A stretch of DNA of 64,000 nt, taken from Candidatus Leptovillus gracilis. GTDB taxonomy: Bacteria > Chloroflexota > Anaerolineae > Promineifilales > Promineifilaceae. Below are positions 1-8,703 of this stretch, piece after piece. The translations under genes and the position numbers were made by a program. Position 1 is the stretch's first letter; each line of letters starts with the position of its first letter. The DNA is taken from the NCBI GenBank assembly GCA_016716065.1, contig JADJXA010000004.1:124001-188000 (forward strand), given 5' to 3'. The notes under the pieces are model-generated. The model saw only the letters and a list, made by a program, of their open reading frames with translations, was not told the origin of the DNA and made no database searches.

Positions 1-1214
1 GAGGTGGATTCGTTGTAGCGCCGCCATAAATTGGTGACGACGCCTTCATACTGCGTGCGATAATGGCGCGTATCTCCCTCCCGATTGACATAAGTGACAG
101 TGACGATCTCGTCGCCGCTGCCATGCAGCAAAATGCGCATCTGCGCTTCACTCAGTTGGCGCACCGGCGCATTGGTGGGGATATTAAAATGATCGGCCGT
201 CGCTTTAAGCAATTGCCAGTAGTAACCCGCTTTGTCATCTGTCGGCCAACCTACAATGGCCCCATCGGCCAATGTCATATCTTTGTTAGGAACCAACAGG
301 TCATCGTCCAACTGCTTTTTTGTACCGAGACCCTGGCACTCCGGGCAGGCGCCATGGGGGCTGTTAAAGCTAAAGGTGCGCGGCTCAATCTCCGGGATGC
401 TTGTGCCATCATACGGACAGTAGAGGTGTTCAGAATACAGTTGGTCGCTGGGGTTGTCCGGGTTCGTCACGTCGTTGATGATAACAATGCCGCTGCCCAA
501 CGCCAGCGCCGTCTCTATCGAATCGGTCAGACGAGTGCGGTCGGCTTTGGCGTCTTCACTGTCATCGTGCGGCTCGTGGCGGATGACCAGGCGGTCTACC
601 ACCGCTTCGATGCTGTGATTTTTATAACGGTCGAGTTCGATTTCTTCATCTACCTGGCGCACCTGGCCGTTGACGCGCATACGCACAAAACCGGCTTTGC
701 GCACATCTTCAAAAACACTTTGGTGATGCCCTTTGCGATCTTTGATCAGCGGGGCCAATACCTGAACACGGCTGCCCTGGGGCATGTGCAGCACGCTTTC
801 CACAATTTGCTCGGCCGATTGGGGCATCACCGGTCGGCCGCATTCGGGGCAGTGGGGCGTACCGGCGCGGGCAAACAGCAGGCGCAGATAATCGTACACC
901 TCGGTCACGGTTCCCACCGTCGAACGTGGGTTGTGGCTGACCCCTTTCTGGTCAATGGAAACGGCCGGACTCAATCCTTCGATCTGGTCTACGTCTGGTT
1001 TTTCCATCTGGCCCAGGAATTGGCGGGCATAGGCCGACAGGGATTCTACATAGCGGCGCTGGCCTTCGGCGAAGATGGTGTCGAAGGCCAGAGAGGATTT
1101 GCCGGAGCCGGAGATGCCGGTGAGGACAACGAGTTTGTCGCGGGGAATCTCGACGGTGACGTTTTTGAGGTTGTGCTCGCGCGCGCCGCGCACGATGATT
1201 TTGTCTAAAGACAT
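1..1214 (-). CDS. uvrA: Excinuclease ABC subunit A, N-terminal part (cut by window edge)
   Basis: UvrA is the DNA damage-recognition ATPase of nucleotide excision repair. Reading the minus strand from the ATG at 1214 gives MSLDKIIVRGAREHNLKNV, then a Walker A motif GISGSGKSS at residues 33-41 and the RRYVESLSAYARQFLGQM stretch typical of UvrA. A Cys pair CPEC lies at residues 122-125, and a second Cys-rich region with FSFNSPHGACPECQGLG follows near the window edge. About 404 residues are present, where the family is usually about 940, so only the first ATPase half and insertion domains are visible. The gene runs off the left end. The long plus-strand reading frame over the same bases is an antisense shadow. 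A TTGACA at 1267-1262 on this strand could be its -35 box, but the -10 is poor. Confidence 0.95.
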   Translation of the reverse strand, partial: MSLDKIIVRGAREHNLKNVTVEIPRDKLVVLTGISGSGKSSLAFDTIFAEGQRRYVESLSAYARQFLGQMEKPDVDQIEGLSPAVSIDQKGVSHNPRSTVGTVTEVYDYLRLLFARAGTPHCPECGRPVMPQSAEQIVESVLHMPQGSRVQVLAPLIKDRKGHHQSVFEDVRKAGFVRMRVNGQVRQVDEEIELDRYKNHSIEAVVDRLVIRHEPHDDSEDAKADRTRLTDSIETALALGSGIVIINDVTNPDNPSDQLYSEHLYCPYDGTSIPEIEPRTFSFNSPHGACPECQGLGTKKQLDDDLLVPNKDMTLADGAIVGWPTDDKAGYYWQLLKATADHFNIPTNAPVRQLSEAQMRILLHGSGDEIVTVTYVNREGDTRHYRTQYEGVVTNLWRRYNEST

Positions 1215-1526
1215 ATGGATTAGTCCGTTGGTCTGGTACTCTTGTAGTCGGGAAAAATAACTGTCAAGTTTATCTGGAATTAAAGCCAAAAGGTGCTTGG
1301 GCCGACTATCGGCTTCACTTGAGCCGATCCGCAATTCTAGCACGGGAAACGGGGTCAAACCATTAGCGTTTAATAGATATTAGGCAACCACCTACTCAGC
1401 TTACGGTTCGCTGCGCCCGGCGTCAAAGCCACCGGGCAACTCTGTGCAAAGGCAGATAACACAAATTCTTAATCTGTGAAATCGGCATAATCTTTGATAA
1501 CCCTTTTTGATTCTGGCTTGTCCAGG
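1215..1526. other. Intergenic region between uvrA and the permease gene
   Basis: No gene is seen. The right part (1469-1526) is one copy of a 58-bp dispersed repeat also found at 28377-28434. A short inverted repeat CCCGG...CCGGG lies at 1418-1437. The left part should hold the uvrA promoter. Confidence 0.5.
1469..1526. repeat. 58-bp dispersed repeat, copy 1
   Basis: The stretch starts TTAATCTGTGAAATCGG and ends TTCTGGCTTGTCCAGG. It matches 28377-28434 in the same orientation with few differences. Both copies lie just downstream of the stop codon of a minus-strand gene. Confidence 0.75.
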
Positions 1527-2498
1527 TTAGGGGTTTTCCGCAGGAAAAGGGGGGTTGTCGAGCAACTTGTGGTAGGCATATTGGGCCAGAATTTTCAGGC
1601 TGGCCAGCATGGGGATGATGACAATAGCGCCTAGAATGCCGGTAAGCGCCAGCGCGGCGATGAGCGCCACGAAGACAATGCCGGGATGCAGTTTTAGGGC
1701 GTGGCCCATATACTGCGGCCGCAGCCACAAGTTATCAATTTGTTGAATGCCAGCATAGACAACGACAATGAGGATGATTAGCCCGACCGGCGAAAGTGGC
1801 AGCCAGCCGCGCCGGAACAACCAGAGGATGAGCGCCGTGCTGGTGAGAACGAGAAAACCAATGACGGCGAAGATAATCAACTGGACCCGCAGCGAAACGC
1901 GCCAGACGGTGTCTAGATCGGTCAGCAGGTGGTGGGCGTCGTCGTGGTAGGTGGGGGGCAGCAGTTGGATAAGCGCCGGGGCGATGTTCCGCCCATCGCG
2001 CAGCAGATAAAACAGACCCACCAGGACAATCAGGCTCAACAGCAAGTTTTCGCCGATGCTGCCCAGCCAACCGGAGCCAACCGGCAAAGCGGAAATGGCG
2101 TTGCTGGCGGAACGCTGTAAGTAACCAAGCAAAAGTTCTGGGTAAAGGGTAAAGCCCATGAAGACAAACGGCCGTTCCACCCATCGCCCAATTTCGTCCA
2201 ACGCCTCACCCAGTTCCACGCCCCACTGCGGCGCTCGCCCCCAAATGATCGCCCCGGCTCCCGATAAAATCCCCAGTATGATCAACACCATCAACGTGTA
2301 AACCAGGAATGTCGCCAGAGCGCGCCGGCCATGCCAACGCACTTCCAATCGGTTAACCAACGGGTTGAGCAGGTAGGCCAGGATTGCCGCCACCAGCAAA
2401 GCGCGCCACACCGGCGCAGTGAAATAAGCCAGGGCAAGCACGCTGGCGGCGGTCAGAATTGCCAAAAAAACTTGAAGCGATGTCGTTGTGGATTTCAT
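1527..2498 (-). CDS. AI-2E/PerM family membrane transporter
   Basis: This is a 323-residue polytopic membrane protein of the AI-2E exporter/PerM family (PF01594), whose members export small molecules or ions. Hydrophobic segments lie near residues 8-45, 62-88, 150-168, 205-232, 240-252 and 270-310. Family features visible are the central soluble stretch (residues about 90-150), FYLLRDG at about 165, and a C-terminal half with GIQQIDNLWLRPQYMG followed by the LHPGIVFVALIAALALTG segment. Length is usual for the family. The substrate cannot be read from sequence. It ends against a dispersed repeat and stands alone between uvrA and the P-type ATPase gene. Confidence 0.85.
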   Translation of the reverse strand: MKSTTTSLQVFLAILTAASVLALAYFTAPVWRALLVAAILAYLLNPLVNRLEVRWHGRRALATFLVYTLMVLIILGILSGAGAIIWGRAPQWGVELGEALDEIGRWVERPFVFMGFTLYPELLLGYLQRSASNAISALPVGSGWLGSIGENLLLSLIVLVGLFYLLRDGRNIAPALIQLLPPTYHDDAHHLLTDLDTVWRVSLRVQLIIFAVIGFLVLTSTALILWLFRRGWLPLSPVGLIILIVVVYAGIQQIDNLWLRPQYMGHALKLHPGIVFVALIAALALTGILGAIVIIPMLASLKILAQYAYHKLLDNPPFPAENP

Positions 2499-2700
2499 AA
2501 CGTCGTCACAGAAACCAACCAGGCAATATCGCTTGCCTGTTTATTTTCCTGTTCGATTGTACCATAACCATAACTTGGCCCATCACGATTGACGCTGATG
2601 CTTGATACACGTATTCGGTAAATCGTAGGGCGCTATCTCGGGTAAACGCCTACGGAAAACGATATACGGACTTCGGGTTACGGATATATCACTGTGATAG

Positions 2701-5439
2701 TTAACGGCCGTTCCTCCTGAACCACCATTTCTCGGCCTCAATCGCCCAAAAGGCCAGACTGCCCAACAATACGCAAATCAGCAGTTCCGGTAGCGAAAGT
2801 GGGTCCACACTGAAGAACCGCTCTAACGCCGGCAAATACACTACCACCAATTGCAGCCCAATAACCACCAGCGTCAGCCAGAGCAACGTCAGATTAGTGC
2901 GCCAGCCCAACGTAAAAAACGATTCCCGGCTGGAACGCGACGCCAACGCCTGCCCCACCTGCAAAAAGGCCAGCGTGGTAAACAACATCGTTTGCCACGT
3001 TTCATCTTCCTCGTGGGCCGGATCAAAGGCAGCGTAGGCCACGCCCAACCCCACCAGACCCACAAACACCCCCACCCACAAGATATGGCGACCTAAACCT
3101 TCGTTAAACAGACTGGCCTGCGGTTCGCGCGGCGGCCGTTGCATAATGCCCTTTTCCGCCGGTTCCACGCCCAACCCCAGCCCCAGCAAGCCGTCGGTGA
3201 GCAAATTCAGCCACAGCAGTTGCAGCGGTTCCAACGCCACGGCAATGCCCATGAACGGCGTTGCCAGCATCACCAGCACCTTGCCCAGGTTGCCGGCGAT
3301 GGAAAACTTCACAAAACGGCGGATGTTGTCGAAGATGACCCGCCCTTCCTCCACGGCCGCGACAATGGTGGCAAAATTGTCGTCCAGCAGCACCATCTCG
3401 GACGCTTCTTTGGACACATCGGTGCCGGTGATGCCCATCGCAATGCCGATGTCGGCGCGGCGCAAAGCGGGCGAGTCGTTGACGCCATCACCGGTCATGG
3501 CGACGATGTGGCCCTGGCGCTGCAAGGCCTCCACAATGCGCAGCTTGTGTTCCGGCGAGACGCGGGCATAGATGGAGACTTCCGCGACGGCTTGCTCCAA
3601 CTCTTCAGGCGTCATCTGGTCCAGGTTGATGCCGGTTTTGACACGGCCGTCTTGACTAATGCCCAAATCATGGGCAATAAACCGGGCGGTCAACGGATGG
3701 TCGCCGGTGATCATGATGGGACGTATTCCGGCGGCTTTGGCGGTGGCCACGGCCGTTTTTACTTCCGGTCGCGGCGGATCAATCATGCCCACCAGGCCAA
3801 TAAACACCAGGTTTTGCTCCAGCAGCTCATCCGGCGCATCCAGACCTTGCAAGGCCAATCCCAACACGCGCATCCCCTTCTGGGCCATGTCGGTGTTGGC
3901 GATTTCGATGCGCGTGCGCCAGGTTTCATCCATAGGGACCAGCTTGTCACCGTCCCACACCCGGTCGGTAATCGCCAGCAGGCCATCCACCGCGCCTTTG
4001 GTGAAGGCAACGTAAGGGGTGTCCGTGCCGGGCAGGCTGCGCACGGCCGTTGGCAAATTTCCTGCATTGGCTGCCAGTTCATGCACCGTCGTCATGCGTT
4101 TGCGGTCGGAATCGAAGGGCAGTTCGGCCACACGCGGCAAGACAGCCTCCAAACTTGCCCGGGTAACACCCGCCTGCTGCGCCGCCACCAGCAGCGCTCC
4201 TTCGGTGGGATCGCCCATGACGTTGTAACGCCCGGTCTCCGGGTCCGGGTTGACGGAAGCGTCGTTGCACAGCGCGCCGGCGGCCAATGTCAGGCCGATG
4301 GCTGAGGGACGGCTGGCAAACAACTCGTCGGGATTATCGGCCAGCTTGAGGTAAGAGGCCGACTGTTCGCCGGTCCCGGCCAGTTCCAGAAAATGGCCGG
4401 CCACGTCAATCACGGTCACGGTCATGCGGTTGACGGTGAGCGTACCGGTTTTGTCGGAGCAGATGACGGTGACGGAGCCGAGGGTTTCGACGGCGGGCAG
4501 CTTGCGGATGAGGGCGCTGCGCCGCAACATGCGCTGCGCCCCCAGGGCCAGGGTGATGGTGACGACGGCCGGTAAGCCTTCAGGAACCACCGCGACGGCC
4601 ACGGAAACGGCCGTTAACAACATCTCCTCCAGCGCCTCGCCGGACAGCACGCCAATCAACAGCACCAGGGCGGCTACCGCCACGCCGGCGATGGCCAGCA
4701 TTCGGCCCACGCTGTCGAGCTGCTTTTGCAGCGGCGTTTGCCCCTCGTCCACGCTCTGGATGAGCGTAGCGATTTTGCCCAGTTCAGTTTCCATGCCGGT
4801 GGCCGTGACAACGGCCGTGCCGCGGCCATACGTCACGGCCGTGCCCATGTAAAGCATGTTGCGCCGGTCGCCCAGGGGCAGATCGGCTTTGGCGATGACG
4901 GCCGTTTCCTTCTCCACTGCTTCCGATTCGCCGGTCAGGGCCGATTCTTGCACGCGCAAATTGGCGTTTTCGATGAGACGGCCGTCGGCCGGCACGGCGT
5001 TACCCGCTTCCAGCACGAAAATATCGCCGGGAACCAGTTCGCGGGCGGATATTTCTTGGAGACGGCCGTCGCGCCGCACACGCACCACCGGCACCGCCAG
5101 CTTCTTCAAAGCGGCCATCGCCTGCTCCGCCCGGTATTCCTGGACAAAACCCAAAATCACAAACAGCACGACGATAGCCCCAATTGCCGCCGCTTCTGTC
5201 ACCTTGCCCAACAAGGCGGAAGCGACAACGGCCGCGATCAAAATAAGCACCATCGTACTGCTCACCTGCTCCCACAGCAGGCGTAAAGGGTGTTTGCCGC
5301 CCCGTTCAATAAGCTCATTCAGGCCGAACTGGGCCTGGCGCTGCCGCGCTTCTGTTTCAGATAATCCTTGCGCGCTGCTGTTCAAGGCAGTCAGGGTAGC
5401 TTCCATGGACTCTGTATGCCACGATTGTTTGGTTTGCAT
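2701..5439 (-). CDS. P2A-type cation-transporting ATPase (probably Ca2+)
   Basis: This is a 912-residue P-type ATPase that pumps a cation across the cytoplasmic membrane using ATP. The phosphorylation motif CSDKTGTLT has its Asp at residue 329. The actuator motif TGES, the ion-site motif PEGLPAVVT in M4, the hinge TGDGVNDSPALRRADIG and a C-terminal block of six membrane segments are all present. The N-terminus has the cation ATPase N-domain. PEGLP and overall length point to the Ca2+ (SERCA/PacL/YloB-like) P2A group rather than heavy-metal pumps, since no N-terminal CxxC domain exists. Ca2+ specificity is inferred. The gene carries about ten exact copies of the palindrome ACGGCCGT. It is monocistronic. 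Confidence 0.93.
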   Translation of the reverse strand: MQTKQSWHTESMEATLTALNSSAQGLSETEARQRQAQFGLNELIERGGKHPLRLLWEQVSSTMVLILIAAVVASALLGKVTEAAAIGAIVVLFVILGFVQEYRAEQAMAALKKLAVPVVRVRRDGRLQEISARELVPGDIFVLEAGNAVPADGRLIENANLRVQESALTGESEAVEKETAVIAKADLPLGDRRNMLYMGTAVTYGRGTAVVTATGMETELGKIATLIQSVDEGQTPLQKQLDSVGRMLAIAGVAVAALVLLIGVLSGEALEEMLLTAVSVAVAVVPEGLPAVVTITLALGAQRMLRRSALIRKLPAVETLGSVTVICSDKTGTLTVNRMTVTVIDVAGHFLELAGTGEQSASYLKLADNPDELFASRPSAIGLTLAAGALCNDASVNPDPETGRYNVMGDPTEGALLVAAQQAGVTRASLEAVLPRVAELPFDSDRKRMTTVHELAANAGNLPTAVRSLPGTDTPYVAFTKGAVDGLLAITDRVWDGDKLVPMDETWRTRIEIANTDMAQKGMRVLGLALQGLDAPDELLEQNLVFIGLVGMIDPPRPEVKTAVATAKAAGIRPIMITGDHPLTARFIAHDLGISQDGRVKTGINLDQMTPEELEQAVAEVSIYARVSPEHKLRIVEALQRQGHIVAMTGDGVNDSPALRRADIGIAMGITGTDVSKEASEMVLLDDNFATIVAAVEEGRVIFDNIRRFVKFSIAGNLGKVLVMLATPFMGIAVALEPLQLLWLNLLTDGLLGLGLGVEPAEKGIMQRPPREPQASLFNEGLGRHILWVGVFVGLVGLGVAYAAFDPAHEEDETWQTMLFTTLAFLQVGQALASRSSRESFFTLGWRTNLTLLWLTLVVIGLQLVVVYLPALERFFSVDPLSLPELLICVLLGSLAFWAIEAEKWWFRRNGR

Positions 5440-6093
5440 CTTTCACCTATGAAATTGCTGCTTAATAGGACAGCCTGATATTTACCACAATTCTGCTAAA
5501 GAGTCAGATTGAACGGGTGAGATTTATCAGGGATTAATCCCCCAAACCTTATTGCCACTATCTTTGCTGTTTTGGCACAATTTGTAGCCGCGGTATCCTT
5601 ACCGCGCTGGTGTCAACGCGGTGAAGGATACCGCAGCTGTAAGAGAATATTTGCAAAGATGATTTTACAGAGAATGAACCATACACTATCTTTGCAGTTT
5701 TGGTATTGAGCAAGTTCTGCGACGAGATTACCTTGCTTTATGTCATGCTGAGGTCCTCCGAAGCATCCCGTTCAGCCCTAGTGACCAACACATGGGGATT
5801 CTTCGCTCCGCAGACTCCGCTCAGAATGACATGTCCGTAGCAAAATCTTATCGTTTTAATAAGTGCAAACGTAGTGCCTTGCCCAGTTTGTGAATAGCAC
5901 GGGGAAAACGAGGATACCGCCGATTTTTGCGGATAAACACGGATTTTTACAACGCTATCCGCGAGAATCCGCCAGATCCGCGCCTTTCCGCGTCCCGACT
6001 TGCTATTGAAAATTCCCCCCTGACGACGTATGATCGCCTTAGCTTTGTTTACCCAACTGTTTTTCAACTGATCATCGGGAGGAGATAAATCCC
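5440..6093. other. 654-bp intergenic region rich in inverted repeats
   Basis: No credible gene is seen. A strong inverted repeat GCGGTATCCTTACCGCG / CGCGGTGAAGGATACCGC lies at about 5591-5634. A near-direct repeat CACTATCTTTGC(T/A)GTTTTGG occurs at about 5566 and 5684, flanking that hairpin. A dispersed palindromic element (5741-5831) follows. An open frame at 5738-6067 on the minus strand runs through this element and looks like no known protein. Confidence 0.6.
5741..5831. repeat. TGTCAT(T/G)CTGAG palindromic repeat, copy A
   Basis: The element starts TGTCATGCTGAGG and ends CTCAGAATGACA, so its ends are inverted. Its core carries GAAGCATCCC and GGGGATTCTTCG. Related copies are at 8489-8550, 9819-9966, 26131-26235 and 29909-29990. 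Confidence 0.75.
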
Positions 6094-7245
6094 ATGCACA
6101 CCCAAACGATTTCTACCAATCAAAAGTACCGTATTGTCACTCAAACGTTGGATGTACCGCCGCGGCTGCTGCTTGGTCCTGGCCCCTCAAACGCCCATCC
6201 GCGCGTCTTGACGGCGATGGGAATGCCGCAGCTTAGCCACCTGGACCCGGTGTTTATCGGCATCATGAACGAGACGCAGGCGCTTTTGCGCTATGCCTGG
6301 CAGACCGACAACGAGATGACGCTGGCGATTAGCGGCACGGGCAGCGCGGCCATGGAAACGGCCGTTGCCAACCTCGTTGAACCGGGTGATGTGGTATTGG
6401 TGGGCGTGATGGGCTTCTTTGGCGAACGACTGGTGGAAATGGCCGGCCGCCATGGCGCCGACGTGCGGGTCATCGAAAAGCCCTGGGGCGACGTGTTTAC
6501 ACCCGACGAAATTTACGCCGCGCTGAACCAGCATCGCCCGGCCATTCTCATGCTGGTCCACGCTGAAACCTCCACCGGGGCGCTGCAACCATTGGTTGGC
6601 ATCGGTGATATTTGCCGTGAATTTGACTGCCTTCTGCTGGCCGATGGCGTCACCAGCCTGGGCGCAGCACCGCTGCTGGTGGATGAATGGCGCATAGACG
6701 CCGCCTACAGCTGCTCACAAAAGGGTTTAAGCTGCCCGCCCGGCGCATCGCCCCTTACGCTTGGCCCGCGCGCGCGAGCCAAAATCGGCCGGCGCAGCCG
6801 CAAAGTGGATACCTGGTATCTGGACACAACGCTGCTGCGCACCTATTGGCTGGGCGATGTGCGCGCTTATCACCACACCATGAGCAGCAATATGATTTAC
6901 GCCCTGCGCGAAGGCTTGCGCATCGTCGCCGAAGAAAGCCTGGAAGCGCGTTGGGCGCGCCATCAGGCCACCGCCCAACTGCTTTGGGATGGCCTGGCGG
7001 AGATGGGTCTGGCCTGCCATGTGGCCGACGCCGCCCACCGCATCCCCAGCCTTACCACCGTGCGCGTGCCCGACGGCGTGGATGCCAAAGCGGTCGCCGG
7101 CCGCCTGCTGCACGATTACAACATCGAGATTGCCGGTGGTTTTAGCAAACTGGCGGGCAAAGTGTGGCGCGTAGGGCTGATGGGCCACAACAGCCGCCCG
7201 GAAAACGTGTTGACGTTGTTGGCCGCCCTGCGTGAGGTTCTTTAG
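6094..7245 (+). CDS. Class V aminotransferase, alanine/serine-glyoxylate type
   Basis: This is a PLP-dependent aminotransferase of 383 residues. It is likely to move an amino group between alanine or serine and glyoxylate. The N-terminus has LLLGPGPSNAHPRVL, typical of the AGT/SGAT group. The cofactor region has SGTGSAAMETAV and the Asp of LLADGVTSLGA, and the PLP lysine is in CSQKGLSCPPG. The ATG follows a good ribosome site (GGGAGGAGA, about 7 bases upstream). Length is usual. Which amino donor it prefers cannot be told. The gene stands alone, and a GTGTTCAGTGTTCAGTG-type repeat follows it. Confidence 0.9.
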   Translation: MHTQTISTNQKYRIVTQTLDVPPRLLLGPGPSNAHPRVLTAMGMPQLSHLDPVFIGIMNETQALLRYAWQTDNEMTLAISGTGSAAMETAVANLVEPGDVVLVGVMGFFGERLVEMAGRHGADVRVIEKPWGDVFTPDEIYAALNQHRPAILMLVHAETSTGALQPLVGIGDICREFDCLLLADGVTSLGAAPLLVDEWRIDAAYSCSQKGLSCPPGASPLTLGPRARAKIGRRSRKVDTWYLDTTLLRTYWLGDVRAYHHTMSSNMIYALREGLRIVAEESLEARWARHQATAQLLWDGLAEMGLACHVADAAHRIPSLTTVRVPDGVDAKAVAGRLLHDYNIEIAGGFSKLAGKVWRVGLMGHNSRPENVLTLLAALREVL

Positions 7246-7251
7246 CAGCGG

Positions 7252-7338
7252 TGTGCGGTGTTCAGTGTTCAGTGCGCGTTCTTCACAAGTACCCCGACTG
7301 AACACTGGTCACTGAACACTGGTCACTGATTACTGAGC
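7252..7338. repeat. GTGTTCAGTG / CACTGAACAC inverted repeat, copy 1
   Basis: GTGTTCAGTGTTCAGTG lies on the left, and repeated ACTGAACACTGGTCACTG on the right. It sits between the convergent ends of the aminotransferase and dus genes. Similar text occurs at 54449-54530 and in the thrS leader (63212-63275). Confidence 0.65.
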
Positions 7339-8402
7339 GTGGGTTTGGGGAAGTAGGTGCGCTGCGCCAACGCCGCGAGGGGTTCATCGGCGGGTACGGC
7401 CGTTTCCAGCACGCGCAGATGGTCCATAAAAACGGCCGTCTCTTCTGCCTCTAACATTGGCTGCAAAAAGCGTTTCACCGCCAGACCAGACAGATACCGT
7501 TTCAGATGGCGGCGAAAACCGCGCAGCCCGGCCGGGCTGCCATAGTAGGCCAGCATTTCGTCCAGGTGACGGCGGATAACGGCCGTTACAGCGCCAAACA
7601 TCAGCTCCGCCCGCTCCTGCCGGGCAAAAATCCAGGGGTTGCCCACCGCCGCCCGGCCAATCATCACCCCGTCGCAGCCAGTGTGCGCTTTAAGCCGGTC
7701 AATATCCGCCGGCGACTGCACATCGCCATTGCCGATGACCGGAACCCCTGCCTGGCGTTTTACCTCAGCGATGGCATCCCAATCGGCCTGGTGACTGTAA
7801 TTTTGTGTTTTGGTACGGCCGTGTACGGCAATCAGCGCCGCGCCGTTGTCTTCCATGATGTGGGCAATCTGCAAAAAGTTCTTGCTGGTTGTGTCCCAGC
7901 CCAGGCGAATTTTGCCCGTCACCGGCACGCGCAGATGGCTAGACAGCAGGCGAAAGGTCTGCGCCACCAGTTCTGGGCGGCGCATCATGCCCACACCCGC
8001 GCCCTGTTCGCTCACCTGTGGCACAGAGCAGCCCATGTTCACGTCAATGATGTCTGGCCCCCATGTCTCAATGCGCTGTGCCGCGGCCAACAGTTGGTGG
8101 GCATCGTAGCCGAAAATCTGGAAGACCATCGGCTGTTCACCGCCCGGCCGAATGTCCAACCGCCGCCACATTGGGTTGGGTTGGTGCAGCAGGGCGTCGG
8201 CGGGCACAAATTCGCTGTAGCTCATGGCCGAGCCATAGGCGCGGCACAGGGCGCGATAAGGCACGTCGGAATAGCGGGCCATCGGCGCCAGGATGGCGTC
8301 GCCATAGACGGGCACCTCGCGTACCCAAAAGGTTGGCGCAGTTGGCAAATCAACCACGGCCGTTAGACAGCCAGGGCACTGTTCCAGAGTTGAGTCGTTC
8401 AT
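7323..8402 (-). CDS. dus: tRNA-dihydrouridine synthase
   Basis: This FMN-dependent enzyme reduces uridine to dihydrouridine in tRNA. From the ATG at 8402 it is 359 residues. Family motifs are APMARYSDVPYRALCRAYG (N-terminal FMN barrel), DVNMGCSVPQVSEQGAGVGMM with the catalytic-loop Cys, GKIRLGWD, VHGRT, IGNGDV and GVMIGRAAVGNPW. This places it in the DusB-like branch. An upstream in-frame Met at 8444 exists, but a perfect TATAAT lies at 8414-8409, only six bases before the ATG at 8402. That makes 8402 the start and suggests a leaderless message. The gene is convergent with the aminotransferase gene. Confidence 0.92.
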   Translation of the reverse strand: MNDSTLEQCPGCLTAVVDLPTAPTFWVREVPVYGDAILAPMARYSDVPYRALCRAYGSAMSYSEFVPADALLHQPNPMWRRLDIRPGGEQPMVFQIFGYDAHQLLAAAQRIETWGPDIIDVNMGCSVPQVSEQGAGVGMMRRPELVAQTFRLLSSHLRVPVTGKIRLGWDTTSKNFLQIAHIMEDNGAALIAVHGRTKTQNYSHQADWDAIAEVKRQAGVPVIGNGDVQSPADIDRLKAHTGCDGVMIGRAAVGNPWIFARQERAELMFGAVTAVIRRHLDEMLAYYGSPAGLRGFRRHLKRYLSGLAVKRFLQPMLEAEETAVFMDHLRVLETAVPADEPLAALAQRTYFPKPTLSNQ

Positions 8403-8408
8403 GGGGGA

Positions 8409-8414
8409 ATTATA
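8409..8414 (-). promoter_or_regulatory. TATAAT -10 box of a probable leaderless dus message
   Basis: TATAAT is followed by TCCCCC and then ATG. Transcription starting about seven bases after the -10 would begin at the A of the start codon. No Shine-Dalgarno sequence exists. Confidence 0.55.
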
Positions 8415-8488
8415 GCGACTTGGGGCATGGTTTAAAACACGCAAGATGTCCTTTGCATTTTTGGCTCTTCAGGATTCCGTGGGATCTT

Positions 8489-8550
8489 GTCCTTCTGAGC
8501 GAAGCGAAGAATCCCTATACCTCTGGGATGCTTCGCTTGGCTCAGCATTA
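8489..8550. repeat. Dispersed palindromic repeat, copy B (short form)
   Basis: The stretch holds CTTCTGAGCGAAGCGAAGAATCCC and GGGATGCTTCGCTTGGCTCAGCAT as inverted halves. It lies in the 301-base gap between the divergent dus and pheS genes. The rest of the gap shows no gene; the pheS promoter must lie at about 8600-8690. Confidence 0.7.
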
Positions 8551-8703
8551 TTTTGTAAAGAAGTTGTTGCATTGGAAAGAATCATGCTGCCGGCCTCCCG
8601 TCTCTTTTTTATTTCCCGCTGATTATGGTATGCTTCTCCGCTGAAAAGTGAACGAGTTAACAGCGAACAGCCAACAACGAACAAACCATTCAGGAAGTAG
8701 ACC

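Noticed and set aside
63..1208. Long plus-strand open frame opposite uvrA
   Set aside because: The minus strand encodes clear UvrA motifs; the plus frame has no recognisable protein features.
3139..4305. 388-codon plus-strand frame inside the ATPase gene
   Set aside because: It is an antisense shadow rich in His, Gln and Arg, caused by G+C-rich codon bias.
5738..6067. Minus-strand open frame in the gap ahead of the aminotransferase gene
   Set aside because: It runs through a palindromic dispersed repeat and resembles no protein.
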